DNA of 64,000 nt from contig NC_013131.1 of assembly GCF_000024025.1 (NCBI RefSeq), positions 10,334,229 to 10,398,228 of the forward strand. Reading direction: 5' to 3'. The position numbers and the translations under genes are program-made. The DNA comes from Catenulispora acidiphila DSM 44928 (GTDB lineage Bacteria; Actinomycetota; Actinomycetes; Streptomycetales; Catenulisporaceae). The notes under the pieces are model-generated. The model was given only the letters and a program-made list of their open reading frames with translations, made no database searches and was not told the DNA's origin. Positions 27,914-36,540 of this stretch are shown here, piece after piece (within the stretch, counting starts at the first letter, position 1; the number at the start of each line of letters is the position of its first letter).

Positions 27914-29143
27914 TCAGTTCTTGCCACCGAATGAAGTGATCTTTCCCAGAATGCCGAGTATCTGATCCGCGGGAGAGATGATGCTGCCTAGCAGAGACAG
28001 GATGGCTGCGCTCGCGAGCGTAAGACGGATGCCGGAGGGCGCACCCGATACGGCAGCGACCTGCGGGATCAACGGAACAAGGATGGCGGCAGCCGCCAGA
28101 ACGGCCGAGGGAGCCATGCGGCGCAACCTTTTGAGCCTCCCCGGGTGGACAGCCTCTGGCAGACCTTCGAGCATGGCGTCCAAATCGTCCAGGACCCAAT
28201 GCTCGACGCCGTCCGCTAGCGAAACCAGAACTCTGGCGTACGGGCGCTCATCGGCGGCGGTCGTGATCGGATCGATGTGTGCGCGTATCGCCTCGGCTAG
28301 ACGGAGCCCAGCACACTGTGCATTACGGCGTGAGCGATGGTCGAGGAACCATCCGGCCCTAGCCATGTAGGCGCCTTCAGCGGTACGCGCTGTGAGACGG
28401 ATCCAGCTGCGCAGGTTCGCTACGTTGTTGGGATCGGTCCATCGTTGCCTGTGCAGCTGAACGGCAACTTCGCCGGCGTTGTCGAGTAGAGAGAGGAACG
28501 TGCGGTCAAGCGGGCTGCTTTGAACAGGCAGCCACCTGCTCTTCGCGACGCTGCGATGAAAGAGCACCAGTGCGTCAGCCATTACGGCAGAGAATCCGAT
28601 AAGCCAGGTACCGCTGCCCGTGCGGTCACGAAACAACAGCTGAGCGCGGGTGGCATGCTGTGCCACCTCTCCAATCGTTGGGAAGCTGGCCATGAACGTC
28701 AGCATTAGCAAGCCAGGTATCACCCACACCCACATGGCGGTCAAGCCCCGGCCTGGAGCCCCGAGCCACGTAGACACGAGAAGAAAATGCACTCCTACGG
28801 CGCACGCGACCACCAATAGGACGAGAAGTATCCCGCCGTTGATCACACATGGGGTGATGCGGCAGACAAGGTACTGTGCGGCGCATCCGGAAAGAGCGAC
28901 CGCCAGGCACACGCTGTCCAAGTAGAGCAGCAGAACGTCCCTGACGGCCGACCGAGAGGCGCGAGCACAGATCGTCGACGAGTGCATCGTGAAACCGGGA
29001 ACGTGCCTGCCGACGGCTGCGACATGGCGCGCGGCCCGCCGACGTCGATATTCCACCTCGCTGCGGGCCAGCAGGAAGACTCGCGATTTCACCGGCCGTA
29101 CAGCGCGCCGTCCGATCACGGGCGCAGATGCCTCAGCCTGCAC
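27914..29143 (-). CDS. Polytopic membrane protein of unknown function
   Basis: Start GTG 29143, chosen for the AGGGGGAA box 5-6 bases upstream; 409 residues. Three or four membrane helices between residues 75 and 185 (ILLVLLVVACAVGVHFLLVS; WVWVIPGLLMLTFMASF), a soluble helical domain with NLRSWIRLTARTAEGAYMAR, and a C-terminal hydrophobic pair. Same strand as the next membrane-protein gene, which has a similar domain order, so they may work together. Confidence 0.65.
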   Translation of the reverse strand: MQAEASAPVIGRRAVRPVKSRVFLLARSEVEYRRRRAARHVAAVGRHVPGFTMHSSTICARASRSAVRDVLLLYLDSVCLAVALSGCAAQYLVCRITPCVINGGILLVLLVVACAVGVHFLLVSTWLGAPGRGLTAMWVWVIPGLLMLTFMASFPTIGEVAQHATRAQLLFRDRTGSGTWLIGFSAVMADALVLFHRSVAKSRWLPVQSSPLDRTFLSLLDNAGEVAVQLHRQRWTDPNNVANLRSWIRLTARTAEGAYMARAGWFLDHRSRRNAQCAGLRLAEAIRAHIDPITTAADERPYARVLVSLADGVEHWVLDDLDAMLEGLPEAVHPGRLKRLRRMAPSAVLAAAAILVPLIPQVAAVSGAPSGIRLTLASAAILSLLGSIISPADQILGILGKITSFGGKN

Positions 29144-29225
29144 TTTCGTTCCCCCTGATATCTGAGTAGTGGTGAGGCGATGTGTCAATGGAAGTCCTCT
29201 GGGAATCCGGAGCTCTCCAACGCTG

Positions 29226-30542
29226 CTAGCTACCGCGGTCCGGCTCGGCCTTTTGATACGCGTCCAAGACGGCCGACCGTGTCTCAGGTGTCGCGCCGAT
29301 TAGAGTTAGTACCGCACCAAGGAGCAGACCGACCTGGATTCCAGTGACCGACGAAGCGTGTTGGTCCACCCCCGGCAGGTGTGGAAGCGTGATCGCGAAC
29401 GATCCCAGGGTCAGCGGAGGCAGGATCCGGCGGATTCGCTCGCGTAGTCGCGTACGCCAGTTAGTGGGTGCAACTTCTGGAAGCCCGGACCAGTCCCCGG
29501 CCAGGGCAGAGGCCATGAGGGTGTGGATCCTGCTGATGATCTCTTCGCGTTGCTTTGCCGTGGCGGTATCGAGCATCTGCTGGCTGGCCTGGTCTAGCGC
29601 GACGGCGATGCGCATGCCGAGCTGTCGTGATTGGGCGAACTGCTGGCTGCGGCGAGCTGCCAGTGGCGGTGTCGTGACCGTGGCGAAGTTCGCCTTGAAG
29701 TCCTGACCGTAGCTTGCGATGACGTTGGAAAACCTCTGCACACTGGTGCGATGCGGCGTACGTGACATGTCTTGCAGTCCCACGGACAGCGAGAGGAGCT
29801 TGCGTGCCGCAGCTTGTGACCTGGAGACGGTCCAACCCAGGGAATCCGTCCTTCGCGCGACGGCGGCGGCGACCCTTCGCTCGGCGACCTCCACGAAGAT
29901 CGCCGCCAGGGCCGCTGATGGAAAGAACCAGCCCAGGGTGTGCAGGAAGTCGACATGATGATCGGCCGTCCGCATCCACCACAGCACCCCAACCGGCAGG
30001 CCACCCCAGAACGCGATGTCATACACAGTGGCGGCAATCATCCGGATCGGAAACGCCCTCCACAGCAGCCCGCTTCCTAAGGCGTGGCGCGCCGCATTGC
30101 GAAGCGCTCGGACATAGGCCGGGGTGAACGCGATTGAAATGGCGCCGAGCTGGCGGGCATAGCCGTGCCACGGAAGCTGGATCGCCGTAATGCACAGGAT
30201 GCATATGCATGGGAGTAACGGCAGGAAGGCCAGGTCAACGCGCTTGGTCCGCATTCTGGCGAACGCTTCGACGAGTATCAGCCGCCGATGCAGCCGACGG
30301 AGAGTCTGGACCTGCTCGCCATCCAAACCGCCGTGTCCGGTTGCCAGGTACTGGCACGTCCGGCACCGTTGATGATCATGGAAGAGGTGGACCTCCCTCA
30401 GCAGGATGGTGATATTGCGCTTCCGCCACCATTTGGCGAGGTCATCGCTGTTGCGTACCGATGCCACTGGTCCCCCGACTCCTGTGAGGCTTATCAGATG
30501 CCTGCGATTACTGGAGCTTAGCGATGCCGCCCAGTTACTCAC
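29226..30542 (-). CDS. Second polytopic membrane protein of unknown function
   Basis: About 438 residues if GTG 30542 (MSNWAASLSS) is the start; the open frame extends to 30932 but that part is antisense to the kinase gene. An early HDHQRCRTC motif could bind a metal. Hydrophobic segments occur near residues 110-130 and 180-210 and again at the C-terminus (TGIQVGLLLGAVLTLIGATP). The C-terminal hydrophobic pair resembles that of the adjacent 27914-29143 protein. Confidence 0.6.
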   Translation of the reverse strand: MSNWAASLSSSNRRHLISLTGVGGPVASVRNSDDLAKWWRKRNITILLREVHLFHDHQRCRTCQYLATGHGGLDGEQVQTLRRLHRRLILVEAFARMRTKRVDLAFLPLLPCICILCITAIQLPWHGYARQLGAISIAFTPAYVRALRNAARHALGSGLLWRAFPIRMIAATVYDIAFWGGLPVGVLWWMRTADHHVDFLHTLGWFFPSAALAAIFVEVAERRVAAAVARRTDSLGWTVSRSQAAARKLLSLSVGLQDMSRTPHRTSVQRFSNVIASYGQDFKANFATVTTPPLAARRSQQFAQSRQLGMRIAVALDQASQQMLDTATAKQREEIISRIHTLMASALAGDWSGLPEVAPTNWRTRLRERIRRILPPLTLGSFAITLPHLPGVDQHASSVTGIQVGLLLGAVLTLIGATPETRSAVLDAYQKAEPDRGS

Positions 30543-30612
30543 CGCCCAGGCCGATGACGAATCGTCGGTAGGCAGGCGCGGGTCGGCGATGAGAGCAGAG
30601 ACATTGACAGCT

Positions 30613-31224
30613 TCACGGCGTGGAGGATGGTGCCGCAGTGACAGGGTCGGGTGCCAGCGTCGCGTACGGCGGCCGGGGCGTAGTGAGCAGGGCAGTCTCG
30701 ACGACGATGCGCGCGACGGATTCCTGCTGACAATCCTGCTCGCCGATGATCCGTTCCACACCTGAGGGAAGCAGGTCGTGCGGGGTGTACCAGTTGCGCA
30801 TGTCCTCCACTGACCACTCGTGGTGGTTTGGCTTGGTGTAGTGCCTGAGCACTGTCTCCTCGAACGGAACGTCCCAGAAGTAGGCGAAGCTCCGCGGGTG
30901 GTCGGCGAGTAACCTCTCCAGCATTGGCCCATAGATCCGCGCGGACAGGATGCCTTCGACGACGCACGGGATGCCAGCGGCGAGGGTGGCGCGGGCCATG
31001 ATGTCGATCAGCGTGACGGTGAATGCGCCATCCTGGTCGCGTTCGCGAAGCACGTTGCGCCGCACTTCGTCCTGACGGATGATCGCCAGCCCTCGCCCTC
31101 CGTACGACTCGCGTAGCTGGGTGGCCGTGGTGCTCTTGCCACAACCGCTCGGACCGCGTAGCACCAGGAGCGTTGTCGCCACGTTCGTCATGGATTCCGT
31201 CTTCCTATCCGTCCTGCGGTTCAC
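30613..31224 (-). CDS. P-loop kinase (AAA/zeta-toxin-like small-molecule kinase)
   Basis: 203 residues. GTG 31224 overlaps the methyltransferase stop (GTGA); ATG 31191 (MTNVATTLLVLRG) is an alternative that starts just before the P loop. LRGPSGCGKST is Walker A; IIRQDEVRRNVL carries the acidic substrate-binding residue and VVEGIL follows, as in chloramphenicol phosphotransferase or polynucleotide-kinase-like enzymes. It probably phosphorylates a small molecule or acts as a self-resistance kinase. Last gene of the long minus-strand operon. Confidence 0.75.
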   Translation of the reverse strand: MNRRTDRKTESMTNVATTLLVLRGPSGCGKSTTATQLRESYGGRGLAIIRQDEVRRNVLRERDQDGAFTVTLIDIMARATLAAGIPCVVEGILSARIYGPMLERLLADHPRSFAYFWDVPFEETVLRHYTKPNHHEWSVEDMRNWYTPHDLLPSGVERIIGEQDCQQESVARIVVETALLTTPRPPYATLAPDPVTAAPSSTP

Positions 31225-32465
31225 GCCTGGACGGCGCGGGATGCAGTGTCGGTTCCGGTGGCCGGGAAGGCGATGACAATGCGGCGGTGGACGGTGTCGA
31301 TGACGTGCCCGTCAGGAAGGTCGGAATCGGCAGTGTCGCGTGGGCAGATGGTGACGGTCATGCCTGGTCCACCCCGCACCTCGCGATCCCAGCCTTCGAT
31401 CAGCTCGACGAGTTGTTTGGCGTGTCGCTGCGCGTCGGGGCCATAAGCGATGGACCCGAGAGCGTAGTCCTCGCCGATCTTCTTGCTGGCCAGGTAGCCG
31501 AGGTTGCCGCCGGATGTCCAGGTGGGCGGGAAGCGTCTCACAGCATCGGGGATCAGCGCCTCGGTGTCGCCGCCGGTGCATCCGCCGGCCAATCGGATCG
31601 CCAGGTACATCTGAAGGTCGCCGATGTAGTACATCCCTGGGACGGTCACACCAGACCAGACCTGCACGCCGGGATGGTCCAGTGCCTGAGCGAGGGCTAC
31701 GGGGTCGTCGGGCTCGGAGTGCATGAAGTTCAGCGGCGTTGTCGAACCGGCCAGCTGCACTGCGGTCCGCCGCGACGCCAAGCCGCCGATGCCTTGGAAC
31801 GGCACGAAGCCGGAGAAGATCGAGTTGGTCGCGCGCAGTTGGTCGCCGTTGGCGACCAGGGTGAGGGTGCGGTTCTGGCCGCGGATGCTCAGCGGTACGA
31901 CTAGTCGGCCGCCCGGAGCGAGTTGGGCGGTCCAAGCCGGCGGGATGTCGTATGCCTGAGCGCAGACGATGATCGCCGCATACGGGGCGTCTACGGCCCA
32001 GCCGTTCTCGCCGTCGCCGAGCGCGACGGTGACCCGGCTGTGTCCGGTGCGCTCCAGTCCGATGGCCGCGCGGTTGGTGATGTCGGGATCGATGTCGAGG
32101 GTGACGACCCGCCCGGTGCGGCCGACGACTTCGGCCAGTAGCGCGGCCTGATACCCGCCAGAGCCGATCTCCAGCACCCGGTCCCCGGACTGGAGCGCTG
32201 CCTGTTCGATCATCAGGGCTTGCAGCCAGGGGGCGGACAACGAACTCAGGCACGTGCCGGTCTCGTCGAACTTGGTCTTCACTGTGTCGTCGGCGTAGGA
32301 GGCATCAAGGTCGACTTCAGGGGCGAACGCGTGACGGGGTACCGCGCGGAATGCCGCCTCGACAGCGGTCGTGGTGATCCGCCCGTCGGCCATGAGCTGG
32401 TCGACGAGAGTGTGTCGCAGGGTTTCGGCACGGCTGTCGAGATCGACGTCGGCGGTGGCGGTCAA
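31221..32465 (-). CDS. Protein-L-isoaspartate methyltransferase-like enzyme (RiPP-associated PIMT type)
   Basis: Start TTG 32465 with GAAGGA 8 bases upstream; GTG 32516 is possible. About 414 residues, against about 210 for housekeeping PIMT. Residues 20-210 are the PIMT core: FRAVPRHAFAP, CLSSLSAPWLQALMIE and VLEIGSGGYQAALLAEVVG (SAM motif I). The C-terminal 200 residues (GCTGGDTEALIPDAVRRFPP) form an extra domain like that of the 'methyltransferase, FxLD system' family and other RiPP-linked PIMTs. Such enzymes methylate Asp and generate aspartimide. The 46-residue peptide in the same operon is a candidate substrate. Confidence 0.75.
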   Translation of the reverse strand: MTATADVDLDSRAETLRHTLVDQLMADGRITTTAVEAAFRAVPRHAFAPEVDLDASYADDTVKTKFDETGTCLSSLSAPWLQALMIEQAALQSGDRVLEIGSGGYQAALLAEVVGRTGRVVTLDIDPDITNRAAIGLERTGHSRVTVALGDGENGWAVDAPYAAIIVCAQAYDIPPAWTAQLAPGGRLVVPLSIRGQNRTLTLVANGDQLRATNSIFSGFVPFQGIGGLASRRTAVQLAGSTTPLNFMHSEPDDPVALAQALDHPGVQVWSGVTVPGMYYIGDLQMYLAIRLAGGCTGGDTEALIPDAVRRFPPTWTSGGNLGYLASKKIGEDYALGSIAYGPDAQRHAKQLVELIEGWDREVRGGPGMTVTICPRDTADSDLPDGHVIDTVHRRIVIAFPATGTDTASRAVQA

Positions 32466-32561
32466 GGGCGGCGTCCTTCGCGAAGGTGGCAGGGCGGAAG
32501 GGACTCTAGCGGCCACCTCCGACAGGATGTGATCGAGCGATAACTCAGAGCTCCAACGCCG

Positions 32562-33431
32562 TCATGGTGTTGAACCTGTCACCGCCGCTTCGAGCATTGC
32601 CTGCGCGGCTCGGGACGCCGGGGCGAACAGCGGCTCGCTGTCGTCGGCCCAGGCGAGTAGTTCGGCGCACTTGAAGAGGCGCATGGTGCGACCAGTGGCC
32701 GATTCCAGGTCGGGCCGCCGGTGCGCGAGAACCTTCTCGGCGAGGCCGGGAACGGCCAAGGAGCCGAACCACAGGTGCGCCGCGTCCAAACCCCGGGGTG
32801 CGCGGCCCCAATCCTCCCAGTCCAGGATCCACAGCTCCGGGCCGGTCATGTTGGCCCAGTTCAGGTCGGCGTGGGCGGTCGTCCACTCCTCGATCGGCGC
32901 CTGGGCATCTGGAAAGACCTTGGCGATCGCGGCGTGGACTCTCTCGATGCTGATCGGCTCCAGGTCGGGGGTGGCGAGCCTGGTCGTGGGCGCGTCGGCG
33001 AGGGCGTCCATCGCGGTGTCGAACTCGGTCCACCAGCTGTCCGGCAGCGTGTTAGCGGCGGCGGAGCGGCCGATCGGCGGCTGGTCGATCAGCTCGGTCT
33101 CGTCGGCACGCCACATGACCTGGTTGTCCGGGTCGTGCCAGGAGATGCCGGCGTGCCAGGCGGGGATCGGGACGCCAGCGAGTACGGTGGCGGCCTCCAG
33201 CCCCCAGCCCTGGCCGTCGAGCCGCTCCAGCCCGCGGCACTCGATGCGCACCCAAGTGTCCCGATCGGTGCGGAAGCCCAGTGAGCGGCGCTTGGCCACG
33301 GCCTGCGCCCGGTGCAGCCGGGTCGTCAGCGCCGACTCGACGCGGTCGACGACATGCTCGATGTCGACGCGCCGAAGGTCGAGCCGCTGGGCGGCCGGTA
33401 GCTGGGGCTCGGTGGTGCCGGTGGGGGTCAT
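32562..33431 (-). CDS. Aminoglycoside-phosphotransferase-family kinase
   Basis: 289 residues, ATG 33431 overlapping the aldo/keto reductase stop, with GGAG upstream. TTAHADLNWANM (catalytic Brenner motif, His-x-Asp...Asn) and LWILDWEDWG (metal-binding Asp) are intact; the N-terminal lobe is short. The family phosphorylates small hydroxylated molecules, including antibiotics and pathway intermediates. Either a biosynthetic tailoring kinase or self-resistance. Confidence 0.8.
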   Translation of the reverse strand: MTPTGTTEPQLPAAQRLDLRRVDIEHVVDRVESALTTRLHRAQAVAKRRSLGFRTDRDTWVRIECRGLERLDGQGWGLEAATVLAGVPIPAWHAGISWHDPDNQVMWRADETELIDQPPIGRSAAANTLPDSWWTEFDTAMDALADAPTTRLATPDLEPISIERVHAAIAKVFPDAQAPIEEWTTAHADLNWANMTGPELWILDWEDWGRAPRGLDAAHLWFGSLAVPGLAEKVLAHRRPDLESATGRTMRLFKCAELLAWADDSEPLFAPASRAAQAMLEAAVTGSTP

Positions 33432-34252
33432 TTCGCTCCTTCGCTGCTGGAGGCAACGCTAGCCCGCTCGCGTATCAGGGTGCGGTATCGCGCGATCGCG
33501 TCGGGGTTCACGTCGAGACGAGCCGCGGCGGCCAGCTCGACCAGGTGCGCCGGGTCGCCGGTGCCGGCCGTGACCGCCTGGACCGCGGGCAGGTTGAAAG
33601 CCGCGGCGACAGCGGCCTGGATCCGATTGGCCTGCTGCCCGGCGGCCAGGAACAGCCTGGTGTCGACCTGCTCCCAGGCTGGGTCGTCGCTGTGACCCCC
33701 CAGCGGGGCCATGCCGCGCAGCTCCACTGGCTGGATCTGGTCTGCGAGCTGTTCGGCCGCGTCCAGGACGCGGGCTGGGACCATCAGGCCGGAGCGGATC
33801 ATGAGCACGTCCGGAGGTACGGGGACGATCCGGCCGAGCAGCGGTGTCGGGTCCCAGGTTGACAGCCCCCAGGCGTGACACAGCCCTTCGTCGCGCAGCC
33901 GGGTCATGGTGTGGCAGGCGTTGGTGAACCACGTCGGGCTGCGCTCGGGGTTGTGCAGCAGCAGCGTGTCCGGCGCCCGGCCCAGCTCGGATCGGATGGC
34001 TTCGGCGGCGGTGCGCAGCCGGGAGGCAGACAGGTCGTGGCCGCCGGGGAAGAACCCGATCTTCGTGGTGATGTCGAAGCGGCTCAGCAGGTCCCCGGCA
34101 GCGTCGGCGAGCTGCCGGTGGGCGGTGTACCCGTGGTAGTTGAGCGCGGTGTCCAGAGCAGTGATGCCGTGGTCCAGGGCGGCGGTCAGAACGTCTCGGT
34201 CGGCACGAGTCCGGTATAGCCCGAGGATGAGACGTCGGTCAGCGGCGCGCAT
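33428..34252 (-). CDS. Aldo/keto reductase 1
   Basis: 274 residues, ATG 34252 with AGGAGG 4-5 bases upstream. It begins 67 bases inside the JmjC gene; the paralogue at 40357-41199 starts at the equivalent residue, so the overlap is real. Catalytic tetrad regions are present: LDTALNYHG (Asp, Tyr), ITTKIGFFPG (Lys) and LLLHNPE (His). NADPH-dependent reduction of an aldehyde or ketone is expected. Paralogue of aldo/keto reductase 2 (shared GLYRT start and GHDLS motif). Confidence 0.85.
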   Translation of the reverse strand: MRAADRRLILGLYRTRADRDVLTAALDHGITALDTALNYHGYTAHRQLADAAGDLLSRFDITTKIGFFPGGHDLSASRLRTAAEAIRSELGRAPDTLLLHNPERSPTWFTNACHTMTRLRDEGLCHAWGLSTWDPTPLLGRIVPVPPDVLMIRSGLMVPARVLDAAEQLADQIQPVELRGMAPLGGHSDDPAWEQVDTRLFLAAGQQANRIQAAVAAAFNLPAVQAVTAGTGDPAHLVELAAAARLDVNPDAIARYRTLIRERASVASSSEGAK

Positions 34253-35373
34253 AGGCCCTCCTGGATGAAGCGTTCGGCCAGAGCGATCGCGCCCGGGTCG
34301 GTGGTGTCGTCGAAGCGGATGGGGTTGCCGGACAGCAGGGTTCTGGCCCAGCCCTCGGCGCGAGGTGACAAGGTGAGCTTCTTGCCGGCCGCGCGGACCT
34401 CAAGGTTGGCTTCGCGGGCGATGATGGTCGGGGCGTACTCGGTCACCGTCACCGCCCCGCCCAGCGGCCCGAAGGCCGGCACGTGGGGGATGTGGCGGGC
34501 GGCCGGCGTCGCCTCGCGCATCTGTTGCAGGTAGCGCTGCGGGTTCACGTCGACGGCCAGGTCCAGCAGCTTGGTAGTCAGCAGCTTGGCGTCCGCGCCT
34601 GCCGGGTTCTCCAGGTCGGTGCGGAACAGCTCGACGTCGCGGGCGGCGTCGGCCAGGTGCTGGACCCAGGTGACGCCGGTACGGCGGGTGATACCGAAGG
34701 TCAAATGCAGGGAGATGCCCTCGCCGGAGCCGACGCGGGTGGCGGCGTGCCAGAATCCGCGCGGGATGTGCATGACGTCGCCGGTGTTCATGGTTCCGGA
34801 CCACAGCAGCTCTTCGGGAGCCTCCAGGTTCTGCTCGGCGTCGCGGTACATCGGCACTGGCCGGGAGGCCGGGCGCACCTCCCAGGACTTCTGTCCGGCG
34901 ACCTGGACGACGAGTACGTCATGGTCGTCCCAGTGGGTGGAGAACCCGGCGGTGTCGCCGACGGCGAGGTAGGCGTTGACCGAGACCAGCTCTCCGGTCC
35001 ACCAGCCCAGAGCGCGGCAGGCGACTTCCAGGGTGGGGTCGAACTGGTTGATGGTGTCCAGGATCAGGGTGCCGCCCTCGTTGAGAATCCGGCCGACGGC
35101 GGCCATGTCGGCGCGCCGTGATGCCTGGTGGCGGCGGGAGACGAAGTTGGTCAGGAACGCCGCGGGGTGCAGGACGGCGCCGTCCTGGTACATCCGCAGC
35201 TGCGGGTTGGCCAGGTGGCGGCGCATGACCAGTTCCAGCAGGTGGTTGGGGGTGAGCAGTCGGGTCAGCAGGTCCTGGTCGTCGATGTGGCCGCGGGCCA
35301 CCTCGGTGCCAAGGGCCGCCGGCCCGTCCCATCCCAGGGCCTTCTCCAAGTTGGAAACGAGCCGGTGGTCCAT
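34186..35373 (-). CDS. JmjC/cupin Fe(II)/2-oxoglutarate oxygenase (YcfD/ROX-like)
   Basis: 395 residues, ATG 35373 with AGGAAGGA upstream. Residues about 95-230 are the JmjC fold: FSTHWDDHDVLVVQVAGQK has the His-x-Asp iron ligands, and GDVMHIPRGFWHAA holds the distal His. The family hydroxylates protein side chains (ribosomal oxygenases) and, in RiPP clusters, precursor peptides. It lies 34 bases after the small peptide gene, which fits peptide modification. Confidence 0.8.
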   Translation of the reverse strand: MDHRLVSNLEKALGWDGPAALGTEVARGHIDDQDLLTRLLTPNHLLELVMRRHLANPQLRMYQDGAVLHPAAFLTNFVSRRHQASRRADMAAVGRILNEGGTLILDTINQFDPTLEVACRALGWWTGELVSVNAYLAVGDTAGFSTHWDDHDVLVVQVAGQKSWEVRPASRPVPMYRDAEQNLEAPEELLWSGTMNTGDVMHIPRGFWHAATRVGSGEGISLHLTFGITRRTGVTWVQHLADAARDVELFRTDLENPAGADAKLLTTKLLDLAVDVNPQRYLQQMREATPAARHIPHVPAFGPLGGAVTVTEYAPTIIAREANLEVRAAGKKLTLSPRAEGWARTLLSGNPIRFDDTTDPGAIALAERFIQEGLCAPLTDVSSSGYTGLVPTETF

Positions 35374-35407
35374 GGTCTTTCAGTCCTTCCTACAGGGTTG
35401 CTTCAGG

Positions 35408-35548
35408 TCACACGGAGCTGTCGCGGTTCTCGCCGTCGTCGCCGGCGCTGGTCCCGGTCGGGTCGCTGCGCTCGGCCTCGTGGCGGTTGTGCGCGGCACC
35501 GAGCTGTTCGACGGCCAGCACGAGGTCGTCGGTGGATGCCTCGGGCAT
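35408..35548 (-). CDS. Candidate precursor peptide (46 aa)
   Basis: ATG 35548 preceded by AAGGAGG 5 bases upstream, the best SD box in the operon; stop at 35408, 34 bases before the JmjC gene. Sequence begins MPEASTDDLVLAVEQLGAA (acidic, helical, leader-like) and ends SAGDDGENRDSSV. No Cys; the tail has Asp-Gly and Asp-Ser pairs, the dipeptides at which PIMT enzymes form aspartimide, plus Asp/Asn/Arg sites open to hydroxylation. It could instead be a small regulatory or carrier protein. No known RiPP precursor family recognised. Confidence 0.6.
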   Translation of the reverse strand: MPEASTDDLVLAVEQLGAAHNRHEAERSDPTGTSAGDDGENRDSSV

Positions 35549-35695
35549 CGGGTCCTCCTTCGATCGGATTGGATGGTGCGGAGCCTTCGACGCCGACCGT
35601 TTTGGCGGCCTCGAATGACACGGCCCGGCAGCGGGCCGCGGTGTCGGCAGACACCGTTGGCTGCCAACACGTCTAGGGGTGGGCTGTCCAGACGG
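35549..35695 (-). promoter_or_regulatory. Cluster of three perfect hairpins ahead of the peptide gene
   Basis: Three adjacent inverted repeats in the 147-bp gap between the phosphoribosyltransferase and peptide genes: CGGCCC/GGGCCG (35621-35638), CGGTGTC-GGCA-GACACCG (35639-35656) and TTGGC/GCCAA (35657-35667). They have no T run. They could slow or stop read-through from upstream, or protect the peptide mRNA so it is made in excess. Confidence 0.5.
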
Positions 35696-36268
35696 CTAGG
35701 TCAGCTTGAGCAGGCTCACCAGTGGGACGCCCTGCTCGGCCAGCAGCTCGCGCCCACCGTGGCGGACATCTTCGATCAGGCAGGCTGCTGCGACCGGAAC
35801 CGCGCCGGCCGCGCGCAGAGCCTCGGCCAGGCTGGCCAGGGTCCGGCCGGTGGTGATCTCGTCGTCGACGAGCAGGATCTGCGCGCCGGCTTCGATGGCG
35901 TAGGCGTACATGTCCGGACGGCTGCTGTGCGGTTCGGTGAAGTGGATCGCGTCGGGCAGCTCCAACTGAAGCTTCCAGGCGATCTTGAAGGGGATGCCGG
36001 AGGTCTGGGCGAGGGCCAGGGCCGGGACGATGCCGCCGGCGTCCAGGCCGAGTAGATAGTCCGGAGCCGTGCCGCTCTGGTCGAGCTGTTCGCGGCAGGT
36101 GCGCCACAGGTGCAGCGCCACGTCGGCGAGGTCGGTGACGTCGACCGGTTCGCACAGCCCATCCAGGGCGTGAACGATGCGGTCGGGGCGTGCGGTCCCG
36201 TCGGGTCCCAGCCGGGCGACCTTCAGGGCCCCTATCAGGGCCGTCGAGTCGGTGGTCAGCCTCATCAC
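35696..36268 (-). CDS. Phosphoribosyltransferase (orotate PRTase-like)
   Basis: 190 residues; GTG 36268 or ATG 36265 overlapping the previous stop. ILLVDDEITTGRTLASL is the PRPP-binding motif of type I phosphoribosyltransferases (two acidic residues then the TTG loop). LLGLDAGGIVPALALA is the upstream glycine-rich loop. Too far from PyrE in the rest to be the pyrimidine enzyme. It probably attaches or removes ribose-5-phosphate on a cluster substrate. Confidence 0.8.
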   Translation of the reverse strand: MMRLTTDSTALIGALKVARLGPDGTARPDRIVHALDGLCEPVDVTDLADVALHLWRTCREQLDQSGTAPDYLLGLDAGGIVPALALAQTSGIPFKIAWKLQLELPDAIHFTEPHSSRPDMYAYAIEAGAQILLVDDEITTGRTLASLAEALRAAGAVPVAAACLIEDVRHGGRELLAEQGVPLVSLLKLT

Positions 36269-36540
36269 AGCTCCCTGAGTCGACGGGCGATGCCGCGCAC
36301 CGTGTGCCGGTAGCGGTGGGAGGCGGTCGTGGCGGCCGGTATGTGTGGCCGGACTAGGCGGGCGGCTTCGCGCAGGTGGTTGGCCGCGGTGTCCAGTTCG
36401 GGGATGTCGTTGTCGTTGAGGCGGGTCAAGACGTCGGCGATGTCGCAGGCGATGTCGGCGGCCTGAGCGATCGGCGAGGTCTGGATGCGCTGCGGCCGGC
36501 GGCGCAGTGCGGCGCTGGCATCGTTCATGGCGAAGCTCAT
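36265..36540 (-). CDS. Small helical protein (91 aa)
   Basis: ATG 36540 overlaps the GNAT stop (ATGA) and its own stop overlaps the phosphoribosyltransferase start, so all three are translationally coupled. Entirely alpha-helical (IACDIADVLTRLNDNDIPEL), basic C-terminus RGIARRLREL. No family recognised; possibly a partner protein of the neighbouring enzymes. Confidence 0.65.
   Translation of the reverse strand: MSFAMNDASAALRRRPQRIQTSPIAQAADIACDIADVLTRLNDNDIPELDTAANHLREAARLVRPHIPAATTASHRYRHTVRGIARRLREL

Noticed and set aside
35408-35548. Lanthipeptide or FxLD-type precursor
   Set aside because: No Cys and no lanthionine synthetase in the cluster; the FxLD motif is not present. Kept only as a generic candidate precursor.
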